Below are positions 1 to 7,075 of a stretch of 8,911 bases of DNA, piece by piece. Within the stretch, counting starts at the first letter, position 1; each line of letters starts with the position of its first letter. A model generated the notes under the pieces. It was not told the origin of the DNA. It ran no database searches and saw only the letters and a list, made by a program, of their open reading frames with translations. A program made the translations under genes and the position numbers. Origin of the DNA: CAWKZT01 sp963854565 (GTDB lineage Bacteria > Actinomycetota > Acidimicrobiia > Acidimicrobiales > JAHEJN01); NCBI GenBank assembly GCA_963854565.1, contig CAWKZT010000072.1:1-8911 (forward strand). Reading direction: 5' to 3'.

Positions 1-1829
1 AGCCAAAGGCTAAAGATCAGGCCATAGCCAACGATTGGCAGACCAAAGGCCAACAGGATCGGGTAGTACGAAGGCGAAGGAAGGTGCACGTCGGTGCGAG
101 AACCATCCTGGGCGACTTCTTCAGCGGTGGCGATACGAACGATGTTGCCATCTTCGTCTTCGCCCCACTTGCGGTGCCAGAAGTCATCGAGGTCTTCGAC
201 GATCGGTACGTAATCGAAGTTGTGCTCAGGAGTAGGTGAAGCCGTCATCCACTCAAGACTGCGTGCGTCCCATGGGTCGGGTCCGACCGGAGGTAGATGC
301 ACTGACTGCTTGCGGGACAAGTAGATATTGATGACGAACATGGCGACAGCGATAGCAATAAAGAACGAGCCAATAGTGGAAACCATGTTCCAGAGATCGA
401 AGCCTTGACCAGCCGAGTAGGTCTGGATACGACGACTCATGCCCTGCAGACCCAAAATATGCATGGGACCGAAGGTGAGGTTGAATCCGAGCAACATGAC
501 CCAGAAGCCTTGCTTGCCTCGACGTTCGTTGAGCAAGTAACCAAAAGCCTTTGGCCACCAGAAGTAGAATCCGGAGAACAGACCCATAATCACGCCACCG
601 AATACCACATAGTGGAAGTGAGCGACGATGTAGTAGGTATCCGTTTGCTGGGTATCGGCTGGAGCCAATGCGTGGGTTACGCCGGACAAGCCGCCGACCG
701 TAAACATCGACACAACGCCCACGGCATAGAGCATGGGAGTGGTGAATCTCAGTCGACCGCCCCACATAGTCGCGACCCAGTTAAGAATCTTCACACCAGT
801 AGGAACAGCAATGAACATAGTCGATACCGAGAAAGCGGCAACCGAGATCGGGCCAATGCCCGAGGCAAACATATGGTGAGCCCACACGCCCCAGCCCATG
901 AATCCAATGGCAATACCCGAGAAGACCATGAATGGGTAACCGAAGATTGGCTTACGACTGAAGGTTGGGATGACCTCAGAGATAACCCCGAACGCGGGAA
1001 GTATCAGAATATAAACCTCGGGGTGCCCAAATATCCAAAAGAGGTGTTCCCACAGCAGTGGGTCGGCACCCGCGTCTACGTTGAAGAAGTTGGCGTCGAA
1101 CAGTCGGTCGAACATCAACAAGAAGAGCGCAACGGTGAACACCGGGATGGCAAACAAGAGCAGTACCTGGACCACAAACAACATCCAGGTGAACACGGGC
1201 ATCTTGAACCAGGACATACCTGGCGCCCGCAAGTTGATCACCGTAACAATGAGGTTGATAGCCGAAACCAACGACGCAATACCGGTGATCTGCAGGCCAA
1301 TAGCAAAAAAGTCGAGACCGTGCGACGGAGAGAAGTTGACGCCGGTGTTGGGAGCGTACGCAAACCAACCACCATCCGCCGCGCCACCAAGGAACCACGA
1401 AGTGTTAATGAACACGGCACCGAACAAGAAGCACCAGAAGCTAAAGGCATTGAGGCGAGGGAACGCCACATCTCGGGCCCCAATTTGCAATGGCATCAAG
1501 TAGTTCGCAAAGGCAGCTCCTAGTGGCATAGCCACCAGGAAGATCATGGTTACACCGTGCATGGTGAAGACCTGGTTGTACTGATCAGCGGTAAGAACCG
1601 CTCCCCCGGGTCGGGCTAACTGCAAACGGATAAGAAGTGCTTCGCAACCACCAACTATCAGGAAGAACAAGGCCGCGGCGCCGTACATGATGCCGATGCG
1701 CTTGTGGTCAACGCTAAACAACCAGCTACGCCAGCCGGTGCTACCCGACGGGCGGGTCAGGACACCAAGGGGGCGTTCGACAGTTGGGTCGACCCCACTG
1801 GTGAGTTCAAGTGTTTCGTCGACGGCCAT
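1..1829 (-). CDS. ctaD: Cytochrome c oxidase subunit I, caa3/A1 type (3' end cut by window edge)
   Basis: Catalytic membrane subunit of the terminal oxidase: it reduces O2 to water at a heme a3-CuB centre and pumps protons. 609 codons are visible with no stop before the window edge, so the C-terminus is missing. Seen in the translation: the DHKRIG motif (41-46); the heme a ligand His91 in MHG; the CuB ligand and cross-linking Tyr in GHPEVY (His269, Glu271, Tyr273), where the Glu marks the A1 class; CuB ligands His318-His319; K-channel Lys347 in PTGVK; D-channel Asp120; and the heme a3/heme a ligands His404/His406 in AHFHY. About 12 helices are followed by PEHNF (535-539), where many homologs are near their end. 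A hydrophilic linker and a further hydrophobic segment (about 588-609) come after that. The ATG at 1829 has a GGAG nine bases upstream and lies 40 bp after ctaC. Its substrate electrons should come from the CtaC cytochrome c domain. Confidence 0.97.
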   Translation of the reverse strand, partial: MAVDETLELTSGVDPTVERPLGVLTRPSGSTGWRSWLFSVDHKRIGIMYGAAALFFLIVGGCEALLIRLQLARPGGAVLTADQYNQVFTMHGVTMIFLVAMPLGAAFANYLMPLQIGARDVAFPRLNAFSFWCFLFGAVFINTSWFLGGAADGGWFAYAPNTGVNFSPSHGLDFFAIGLQITGIASLVSAINLIVTVINLRAPGMSWFKMPVFTWMLFVVQVLLLFAIPVFTVALFLLMFDRLFDANFFNVDAGADPLLWEHLFWIFGHPEVYILILPAFGVISEVIPTFSRKPIFGYPFMVFSGIAIGFMGWGVWAHHMFASGIGPISVAAFSVSTMFIAVPTGVKILNWVATMWGGRLRFTTPMLYAVGVVSMFTVGGLSGVTHALAPADTQQTDTYYIVAHFHYVVFGGVIMGLFSGFYFWWPKAFGYLLNERRGKQGFWVMLLGFNLTFGPMHILGLQGMSRRIQTYSAGQGFDLWNMVSTIGSFFIAIAVAMFVINIYLSRKQSVHLPPVGPDPWDARSLEWMTASPTPEHNFDYVPIVEDLDDFWHRKWGEDEDGNIVRIATAEEVAQDGSRTDVHLPSPSYYPILLAFGLPIVGYGLIFSLW

Positions 1830-1869
1830 CAGGCATCGCTCCGGATGTTCAGAGGAAAAGAGTTACAAA

Positions 1870-3054
1870 TCACTGGAGCGTCTCCAGGTAGTCGACAATT
1901 GCGTCGAGATCTTCAGGACTAAGGCCATCGAATGCTGGCATCCCCTGGAGATTTCCGTTACGAGCCGGCTTCTCATCGGGGGCATTTCTGACCCAAGCCT
2001 CGAGCTGGTCACGGTTTACCGCACCCGACTCGTCGTACAGGTCAAAGAATGACCCGGCGAAAGTTTCGCGGCTCATCAGGTGGGTGAGATTGGGTGCAGC
2101 TCCGGCGATGAGGTTGCCCTCAGCCAAGAACTTGCTGTCGCCGTCGTAGATGTTCCAACCGTCGACTTCTTCGTCGCCGTTGGTGTCGGTCACGCCCACA
2201 ACCATGTGACAGCGTGAGCAGTTGGTAACAAACAGTTGCTGGCCAACAACATTATCGTCGCCGTCGGCAAGGACTGGTTGCGGCGTCAATTGCTGGGCAA
2301 CCCAGGCGTCGAAATCGCTCTGCGTAACGGCCTCGGTATACATCTGCATATAGGCGTGCGAAAGGCCACAGAACTCGGTGCATTGTCCCGCGAACCGCCC
2401 CAGTTCGGATGCCTCAATAACCCACGGATGCGAACGACCAGGAACAGCGTCTCTCTTCCCGTGGAGGCGAGGGATCCAGAACGAGTGAATGACGTCGCGC
2501 GATTCGATCCACAACGGAACTTCTACGTCAACCGGAATTACCATCTCGTTCGCCGTAACGAAGTCGGGGGGTGTCTCAACATTGCCGTCGAGGTGGTACT
2601 GGAACTCCCACCACCACTGGTTGCCAACCACCGTGACGCGAAGGTCATCGTCGGCTGCGTCGACCTGTTCGAGTTCGAACAACGCCATCAACGTAAGCAC
2701 CGAAACAATGGCCAAGAACACTGCCGGAATAATGGTCCAGCCAATTTCGAGCTTGAAGTTGCCGTGTACCTGTTCGGGGAAAACATCGTCGCCGTAAGTA
2801 CCAGGGCGTTCGTCGGCGGGGCTCTCGGCCCCTTTAACGGCAAACTTGCGCCAAATAATAAACAAAATGCCCTGGACGAGAACAAAAACAATCCCGGCAA
2901 TAATGAAAATTGGATCGATGAGATTGTCGATCGTCTCGGCATTTGGGCCGGCCGGATCGAGAGTGTTGAGCGGGTGTTCGGTGCCGCACGCCGAAGCGAG
3001 CAAACCGAGGCCGCCAACGGAAACAAGTAGGCGAAGCCACACGGGGCGCTTCAT
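1870..3054 (-). CDS. ctaC: Cytochrome c oxidase subunit II with fused cytochrome c domain (caa3 type)
   Basis: Receives electrons on its own cytochrome c domain, passes them to the binuclear CuA centre and on to CtaD, on the outer face of the membrane. The 394-residue protein starts with a lipoprotein signal peptide ending in the lipobox LLASAC (Cys23 as the lipidated residue). Two transmembrane hairpin helices follow (about 47-68 and 104-126). The cupredoxin domain carries NQWWWEFQY (145-153) and the CuA ligands His190, Cys225, Glu227, Cys229, His233 and Met236. The C-terminal cytochrome c domain has the heme site CSRCH (279-283) and a probable distal ligand Met372 in QGMPAF. An acidic insert (about 288-310) separates CxxCH from PNLTHL. 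I chose the ATG at 3054 because AAGGAG lies six bases upstream and because it puts the signal peptide at the N-terminus; an ATG at 3078, overlapping the upstream stop codon, has no such site. The CuA and heme c sites are both complete. Confidence 0.96.
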   Translation of the reverse strand: MKRPVWLRLLVSVGGLGLLASACGTEHPLNTLDPAGPNAETIDNLIDPIFIIAGIVFVLVQGILFIIWRKFAVKGAESPADERPGTYGDDVFPEQVHGNFKLEIGWTIIPAVFLAIVSVLTLMALFELEQVDAADDDLRVTVVGNQWWWEFQYHLDGNVETPPDFVTANEMVIPVDVEVPLWIESRDVIHSFWIPRLHGKRDAVPGRSHPWVIEASELGRFAGQCTEFCGLSHAYMQMYTEAVTQSDFDAWVAQQLTPQPVLADGDDNVVGQQLFVTNCSRCHMVVGVTDTNGDEEVDGWNIYDGDSKFLAEGNLIAGAAPNLTHLMSRETFAGSFFDLYDESGAVNRDQLEAWVRNAPDEKPARNGNLQGMPAFDGLSPEDLDAIVDYLETLQ

Positions 3055-3060
3055 GGGAGA

Positions 3061-3066
3061 CTCCTT
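3061..3066 (-). promoter_or_regulatory. Ribosome binding site deciding the ctaC start
   Basis: On the minus strand this reads AAGGAG, six bases before the ATG at 3054. It supports the lipoprotein start over the in-frame upstream ATG at 3078, whose TGA-overlap arrangement lacks a Shine-Dalgarno-like sequence close by. The upstream CtaF-like gene ends at 3075, so the site lies just beyond its stop codon. Confidence 0.7.
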
Positions 3067-3074
3067 GACGGTAC

Positions 3075-3896
3075 TCATGAGTTGAGGACTACAGCTTCGT
3101 GGATTTCGCCTTCGGGTTCGTGGAACTCGCGAGGACCGACGGCAGCAGAAACAATGCCCAACGTGACAATGACGATGACACCAACCGCAAGAATCGAAAC
3201 GACGGTTGATTTCTTCATCTCGGGGACCATAGCAATGGCAATAGCGACGGCCATGATGACGACGGTCATAACCATCGCCAGCCAAACGGCGTTGGCCGCG
3301 CTTACCGTCAACATGATCCGCGACGCACTGAGCACAACGACGGCAATAACGCCAGCGGCCAGCAGCGGAATTTCGAACGGTGCCATAATGCGAGTACGAA
3401 GCTCGGCGTTTACGGCTGGATCAGCAGTGGCACGATCGGCCCAGGCACTCATCATCCATTCGAGTCCAACGACTGCTAACAAGATAAGCCCGACAACAAA
3501 TATGGCCGACCCAACAACTAGTCCGAACATGGTGACACCAACGCTGAGTGCGCCGACGAATGGCCAAATGTTGTTGGCCGTGGGTCCAGCGGCTGGAGGG
3601 ACATCGCCAGTATCGGTTAACCGGGCAACCGCCTCGGCGTCGGCATCGCGGTAGCCAACCAAGGTCAGGCCCAAGAAGCCAGCCGCGATCGTGAAGAACA
3701 ACAGCACGGCATAGCCGACATGGTCGCCCACACCGCCCTTCCAACCAAAACTCAACACACCAATAATGGCGGCTGGGTCGAGAATGCCGAGGTAGTTGTC
3801 ACCATTTAAGTCGCCGCTGGCCACGCCGTACAACGACATGGCGACCAAGCCGACTAGGGCGAAACTGATATAGATTTTGAATCCAGTAGTAAGCAT
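3075..3896 (-). CDS. Multi-pass membrane protein with a CtaF-like (oxidase subunit IV-like) N-terminal half
   Basis: Predicted integral membrane protein of 273 residues with about seven hydrophobic helices (roughly 10-26, 61-82, 112-128, 129-147, 173-191, 203-224 and 232-254). The first about 150 residues resemble actinobacterial CtaF as I remember it: a helix ending in LYGV, a GGV segment, a second helix, a charged linker, then a WPFVGALS segment like the SWWPIMVALS of CtaF, and a helix ending in a Glu (Glu146). The remaining about 100 residues, with three more helices and an acidic tail, have no counterpart in CtaF that I know. The loop between helices 1 and 2 holds an EF-hand-like pattern (Asp29, Asn31, Asp33, Asp40). 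The start is the ATG at 3896, four bases after the ctaE stop; an in-frame TTG at 3911 would overlap ctaE and is less likely. Position between ctaE and ctaC supports an accessory oxidase subunit; that role is inferred. Confidence 0.7.
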   Translation of the reverse strand: MLTTGFKIYISFALVGLVAMSLYGVASGDLNGDNYLGILDPAAIIGVLSFGWKGGVGDHVGYAVLLFFTIAAGFLGLTLVGYRDADAEAVARLTDTGDVPPAAGPTANNIWPFVGALSVGVTMFGLVVGSAIFVVGLILLAVVGLEWMMSAWADRATADPAVNAELRTRIMAPFEIPLLAAGVIAVVVLSASRIMLTVSAANAVWLAMVMTVVIMAVAIAIAMVPEMKKSTVVSILAVGVIVIVTLGIVSAAVGPREFHEPEGEIHEAVVLNS

Positions 3897-3900
3897 GCTG

Positions 3901-4500
3901 TTACTTCGCAACGTAGATCATTAGCCAAATAATGAAGTACAAGACCACGATGACATACCAAAACATCGCCGCAGCTTGAACGGCATCTCGATATTTGCTG
4001 GTGTATTGACCAGCCAAAGCACGAAATGCCGTGAAACTAAAGAACAAGAGACCAACGACGGTCAGCACGATGTGCGACCCGCCGATCAAGAACATGAGAG
4101 TCTCGGCCCGAGATCGATCGGCAATAAGGCCCATAGCCTCGAAATTAAATGCCGCCTGGTTGATGGTCATCAGACCGAGCAGCAGAATAAGACCAAACGC
4201 AAGATAGGCATGACGCCGGTCATCTTGACGGATGCTGTACACAGCCCAGTAGGCCACCGGCAATGAGATAACGAACGTCCACGCAATGATCGTCGGCGCA
4301 GTGAGCTGCATGTCGACATCGCCGGGAATCCAGTCGACGCCGCCCTTTACGAACTGCGAACGGGTATTGAGATAGATACCAAACAGCGCCCCGAAATACA
4401 TCAGTACACCAGAGATAGCGAATGCAGTTCCGACCTGAACAGTGCGAGCGCGTGGCGCTACAGCCACGGGAACTCGTTTGGCTACGGCTTCGGCACTCAT
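3901..4500 (-). CDS. ctaE: Cytochrome c oxidase subunit III
   Basis: Non-catalytic core membrane subunit that binds subunit I and stabilises its proton uptake and turnover. The 199-residue protein has a basic cytoplasmic N-terminus and about five helices (roughly 23-43, 68-89, 97-116, 134-157, 177-197). It therefore lacks the first two helices of the seven-helix form, as short bacterial CtaE proteins do. Recognisable family landmarks are the NQAAFNFE segment (114-121), GGSHIVLTVVG (140-150, with His143) and the final aromatic helix MFWYVIVVLYF (179-189). The gene starts in an ATGA overlap with the stop codon of the upstream COX1-like gene. A GGAGG seven bases before the start supports this ATG and implies coupled translation. 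The next gene begins four bases after its stop. Confidence 0.9.
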   Translation of the reverse strand: MSAEAVAKRVPVAVAPRARTVQVGTAFAISGVLMYFGALFGIYLNTRSQFVKGGVDWIPGDVDMQLTAPTIIAWTFVISLPVAYWAVYSIRQDDRRHAYLAFGLILLLGLMTINQAAFNFEAMGLIADRSRAETLMFLIGGSHIVLTVVGLLFFSFTAFRALAGQYTSKYRDAVQAAAMFWYVIVVLYFIIWLMIYVAK

Positions 4501-6059
4501 GCCACCGCCTCCATGGTTTCGGTAGTTTCGATCTCGTCGTCACGGCGAGAAGTCAAACCAAGATCAACAAGCAACACGAGCAGGCCAACACCCACTAGCG
4601 CTAAACCAATACCGCTAATGAGATTGAGCAATTCGACACCGTCGCGGACATTGCCCGCTGGCAAGATGTCGGGCTCGTCGAGAAATCCGTTGATTACCTC
4701 AGGCACAGCGGCCACGAACGTGCCGCCCACAAGGGCAAGGCCCGCCAGTGACCCAAGTGGCGTAGCCAAGGAACGCCCCAAGATGGTGGAGGCCCAGTTG
4801 TATAACCCAGCAACCGCTGCGATCAGTGTTGCCAAGGCGACAAAGCGGAACAAACCACCATGGACCGCTGTCCCGGCAAGATCATCAAACGGTGCGGCCA
4901 AATTTTCGACCCAATTCCAATCGTCAACCTCGCGCAGGCCACCAACAAAGCCACCAAATACCCGAAGGCCACCTGTAAGAATTCCGGCGCCCAACATGGC
5001 GACGGCCGCGCCGGCCAGCGTAATGCTAACGGTGACACGGGGCTTCGTTCCCATAACTGCGACGGCCACCCCGCCCATCACAACCAACACCGGCAAGACC
5101 ATGAGCAGTGACTGAACAACAAACACTGGTTGAGTTGCGACGTTCGGGTTAAAGACCGGCTGAGCATAAGCACCAAACGCCAACACACCAAATGCGGCGA
5201 TCCCCGCCTTCATTCCGATGTTGGGTTTGGCGTCCCCCGCAGCGGAAAGAGCAGTCGAAGCAAAAACTCCGAGAACCGGGATGGCAAACACGTAGATGGC
5301 AGTCTGATCGGTTACCCAACCAAGAATTTGTAGTGCGCCGGCGCCGTCTTCCCAGAACTGGGTGCCGAGCCCACGAAGGTCCACCCAAACCAAGGCAATG
5401 TTGCCAAGTAGCACAGCCAAAGTCGCCAACCACATAGTTCCGGCGACGAGCATCGACCAGCTAAATATCGGAATGTCGCCCAGTCCCATTCCTTCGGCCC
5501 GTTGGGCAATAATTGTGGTGAGCACGCACACACTGGCGAGGCACAGGGCCAACACAATCCCGCCGAGTGCCAAGATCGAGAGCTCGGTGGCTTGCGCATC
5601 GGCGCCGTCAACAATGCCACCGTCGTAGATCGTCGCGCCGACGAAAATGGCGCCGCTAATAACGAATGTCCAAAGCGCCGCAGCGGCAGCTCGAGGGAAG
5701 GCAATTGACGGAGCTTGCACCTCGCGGGGAACGACCGCTGTAGCAATACCCATCATGAGGGGGACAACGACGAGGAACAGCAGCGAGAAGCGGAACAAGC
5801 CGAACATAGCGGCGTAAACTTCTTGCCCGCCAAAGATCGAAACGTCGTCAAGATTGGCTTGCTCAAAGGCCACCAGTGAACCAATGGCAAGGGTGAAGAG
5901 ACCAAAGATCGTCGCCGATACGACGTAAAGGCGACCGATCACCGTGTGGTCGCCCGTCATCATGACGTTGCCAACGGAGGATGGGATACTTGCGATGTCA
6001 GACTCGGGCATTAAGACAACTTCAGTGTGGGTTTCAATAGGGGCTTCAAGAACAGTCAT
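4497..6059 (-). CDS. COX1-like 12-helix membrane protein lacking the heme and copper ligands
   Basis: Intact 520-codon gene for a predicted 12-helix protein that aligns by eye with CtaD of this window. Shared landmarks: DHTVIGRLY (37-45) against DHKRIGIMY; VPLMMG...AFPR (99-123) against MPLGAA...AFPR; IPIFSWSMLV (196-205) against MPVFTWMLFV; Tyr256 and AIPVLG (259-264) against the HPEVY tyrosine and LPAFG. The active-site positions are all replaced: heme a His91 becomes Phe86; CuB His269 becomes Gln252; Glu271 becomes Ala254; the His-His pair becomes Gln300-Pro301; AHFHYV becomes GLFRFV (402-407), which removes both heme ligands; D-channel Asp becomes Ser118 and K-channel Lys becomes roughly Val326. 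The protein has only three histidines (11, 38, 400), so it cannot form an oxidase centre. It ends in an ATGA overlap with ctaE. Role unknown; a structural, regulatory or assembly subunit is inferred. Automated pipelines may label it subunit I, which would be misleading. Confidence 0.85.
   Translation of the reverse strand: MTVLEAPIETHTEVVLMPESDIASIPSSVGNVMMTGDHTVIGRLYVVSATIFGLFTLAIGSLVAFEQANLDDVSIFGGQEVYAAMFGLFRFSLLFLVVVPLMMGIATAVVPREVQAPSIAFPRAAAAALWTFVISGAIFVGATIYDGGIVDGADAQATELSILALGGIVLALCLASVCVLTTIIAQRAEGMGLGDIPIFSWSMLVAGTMWLATLAVLLGNIALVWVDLRGLGTQFWEDGAGALQILGWVTDQTAIYVFAIPVLGVFASTALSAAGDAKPNIGMKAGIAAFGVLAFGAYAQPVFNPNVATQPVFVVQSLLMVLPVLVVMGGVAVAVMGTKPRVTVSITLAGAAVAMLGAGILTGGLRVFGGFVGGLREVDDWNWVENLAAPFDDLAGTAVHGGLFRFVALATLIAAVAGLYNWASTILGRSLATPLGSLAGLALVGGTFVAAVPEVINGFLDEPDILPAGNVRDGVELLNLISGIGLALVGVGLLVLLVDLGLTSRRDDEIETTETMEAVA
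4508..4512 (-). promoter_or_regulatory. Ribosome binding site of ctaE inside the upstream gene
   Basis: Reads GGAGG on the minus strand, seven bases before the ctaE ATG, and lies within the last codons of the COX1-like paralog. Together with the ATGA stop/start overlap it indicates translational coupling of the two membrane proteins. Confidence 0.65.
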
Positions 6060-6178
6060 GAGGCTCGCTGGGAAGATCGGTGGAGACGACCTGAACTACA
6101 GCCACCCATCGGATAGAAACTCTACAGGTTCGCGGCGATAGGCCCGTAACCGACAGCAGGAACTTTGCCGACATTTCC
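6060..6178 (-). other. 119-bp gap between ctaB and the COX1-like gene
   Basis: The only sizeable gap inside the minus-strand run. I see no gene, no strong hairpin followed by a T-run, and no confident -35/-10 pair. TGTCGG occurs twice near its ctaB end. It may contain a promoter for the structural oxidase genes separate from that of ctaB, but the sequence alone does not show one. The ribosome binding site for the ATG at 6059 is weak (AGCGAG, four bases before the ATG). Confidence 0.4.
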
Positions 6179-7075
6179 CTACGCTCCGTTCGCAACAAGG
6201 GCATCGATTGCCATTGCCCCAAATAAGAGCGTCACATAAGTGATCGAGAACGTGAACAATGTCATAGCTTTCGCCATGGTTGGATCCTTGTGCACCCGTA
6301 CGGCGTAGTACAGAAACGCGGCACCCAAAACTGCTGCACTAACAGTGTAAATCAGTCCTAGATCGGCCACGGGACCCAACAGCAGCGAAATAGCCCAAAG
6401 CAAGACCGTGTAAGCCAGCATGCGAGATGTCGTCTGTTTGGCGCTCATGACCGACGGCAACATCGGTATATCGGCGGCCGTGTAATCCTCCGCATATTTG
6501 ATGGCTAGCGCCCAAAAATGGGGAGGCGTCCACACAAAAATAATTGCAAACATCACAACAGGTGCCCAAGCGAGCTCGTTAGTAACCGCCGCCCAACCCA
6601 CCAACACGGGCATCGCCCCGGCGGCACCGCCAATCACGATGTTCTGGGAGGAGCGGCGTTTGAGCCACAACGAATACACAAATACATAAAAAGCAGTCGC
6701 CGATACTGCCAGGACCGCGCTAAGCAGATTGACGAATCCCCACAGAATCAAAAAGGCGATCAGTTCAACGGTCAAGGCAAACACGAGCGCCTCAGTGGGT
6801 TGCACAATGCCCGTTACCAAAGGTCGATTCTTGGTGCGATCCATAAGCGCATCGATGTCGCGATCGATGACCATGTTGATCGCATGTGCGCCACCGGCGG
6901 CGAGCGTTCCGCCCATAACCGTGACTGCCATCAACCAAAGTGATGGCAAGCCGCGTTCGGCAACGATCATTGCTGGAACGGTCGTGACCAACAACAGCTC
7001 AATAATGCGAGGTTTAGTCAGCGCCACAAACGCCAAAATACGAGTGCGCGGCCGAACCGCGACAGTAGCTGTCAC
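6179..7075 (-). CDS. ctaB: Protoheme IX farnesyltransferase (heme O synthase)
   Basis: UbiA-family integral membrane prenyltransferase that attaches a farnesyl group to the 2-vinyl of heme B to give heme O, the precursor of the heme A used by CtaD. The 298-residue protein has about nine hydrophobic helices. The first aspartate-rich motif NMVIDRDID (67-75) is followed by RTKNRPL (80-86). The family segment TPPHFWALAI (183-192) and the second motif YAEDYTAADIPML (194-206) are intact. Length is normal for CtaB. The start is a GTG at 7075 with AGGA seven bases upstream; an overlapping ATG just upstream is out of frame. It is the first gene of the minus-strand run and diverges from ctaA, the next enzyme of the pathway. 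Confidence 0.96.
   Translation of the reverse strand: MTATVAVRPRTRILAFVALTKPRIIELLLVTTVPAMIVAERGLPSLWLMAVTVMGGTLAAGGAHAINMVIDRDIDALMDRTKNRPLVTGIVQPTEALVFALTVELIAFLILWGFVNLLSAVLAVSATAFYVFVYSLWLKRRSSQNIVIGGAAGAMPVLVGWAAVTNELAWAPVVMFAIIFVWTPPHFWALAIKYAEDYTAADIPMLPSVMSAKQTTSRMLAYTVLLWAISLLLGPVADLGLIYTVSAAVLGAAFLYYAVRVHKDPTMAKAMTLFTFSITYVTLLFGAMAIDALVANGA

Noticed and set aside
405..1523. Long plus-strand open frame (372 codons) opposite ctaD
   Set aside because: It is antisense to a fully conserved COX1 sequence with all ligands intact. Its translation is hydrophilic, low in recognisable structure and has no ribosome binding site of note. It is a by-product of codon bias in ctaD.
2236..3030. Plus-strand open frame of 264 codons opposite ctaC
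   Set aside because: It covers the CuA and signal-peptide regions of ctaC on the other strand, and its translation resembles no family I know. Shadow frame.
3055..3285. N-terminal extension of ctaC upstream of 3054
   Set aside because: The extended frame overlaps the CtaF-like gene and would bury the lipoprotein signal peptide. The ATG at 3054 has AAGGAG at ideal spacing.
3897..3911. TTG start at 3911 for the CtaF-like gene
   Set aside because: It would overlap the end of ctaE and add five polar residues before the first helix. The ATG at 3896 is simpler, though its ribosome binding site is also weak.
4513..5115. Plus-strand open frame of 200 codons opposite the COX1-like gene
   Set aside because: Ser/Thr/Pro-rich translation without motifs. 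The minus-strand frame shows clear COX1 homology and 12 helices, so this is a shadow.
4497..6059. The COX1-like gene as a pseudogene or as a functional cbb3/NO-reductase subunit
   Set aside because: The reading frame is intact and translationally coupled to ctaE, which argues against a pseudogene. The catalytic histidines required by every heme-copper oxidase or NO reductase are absent, which rules out an active enzyme of that family.
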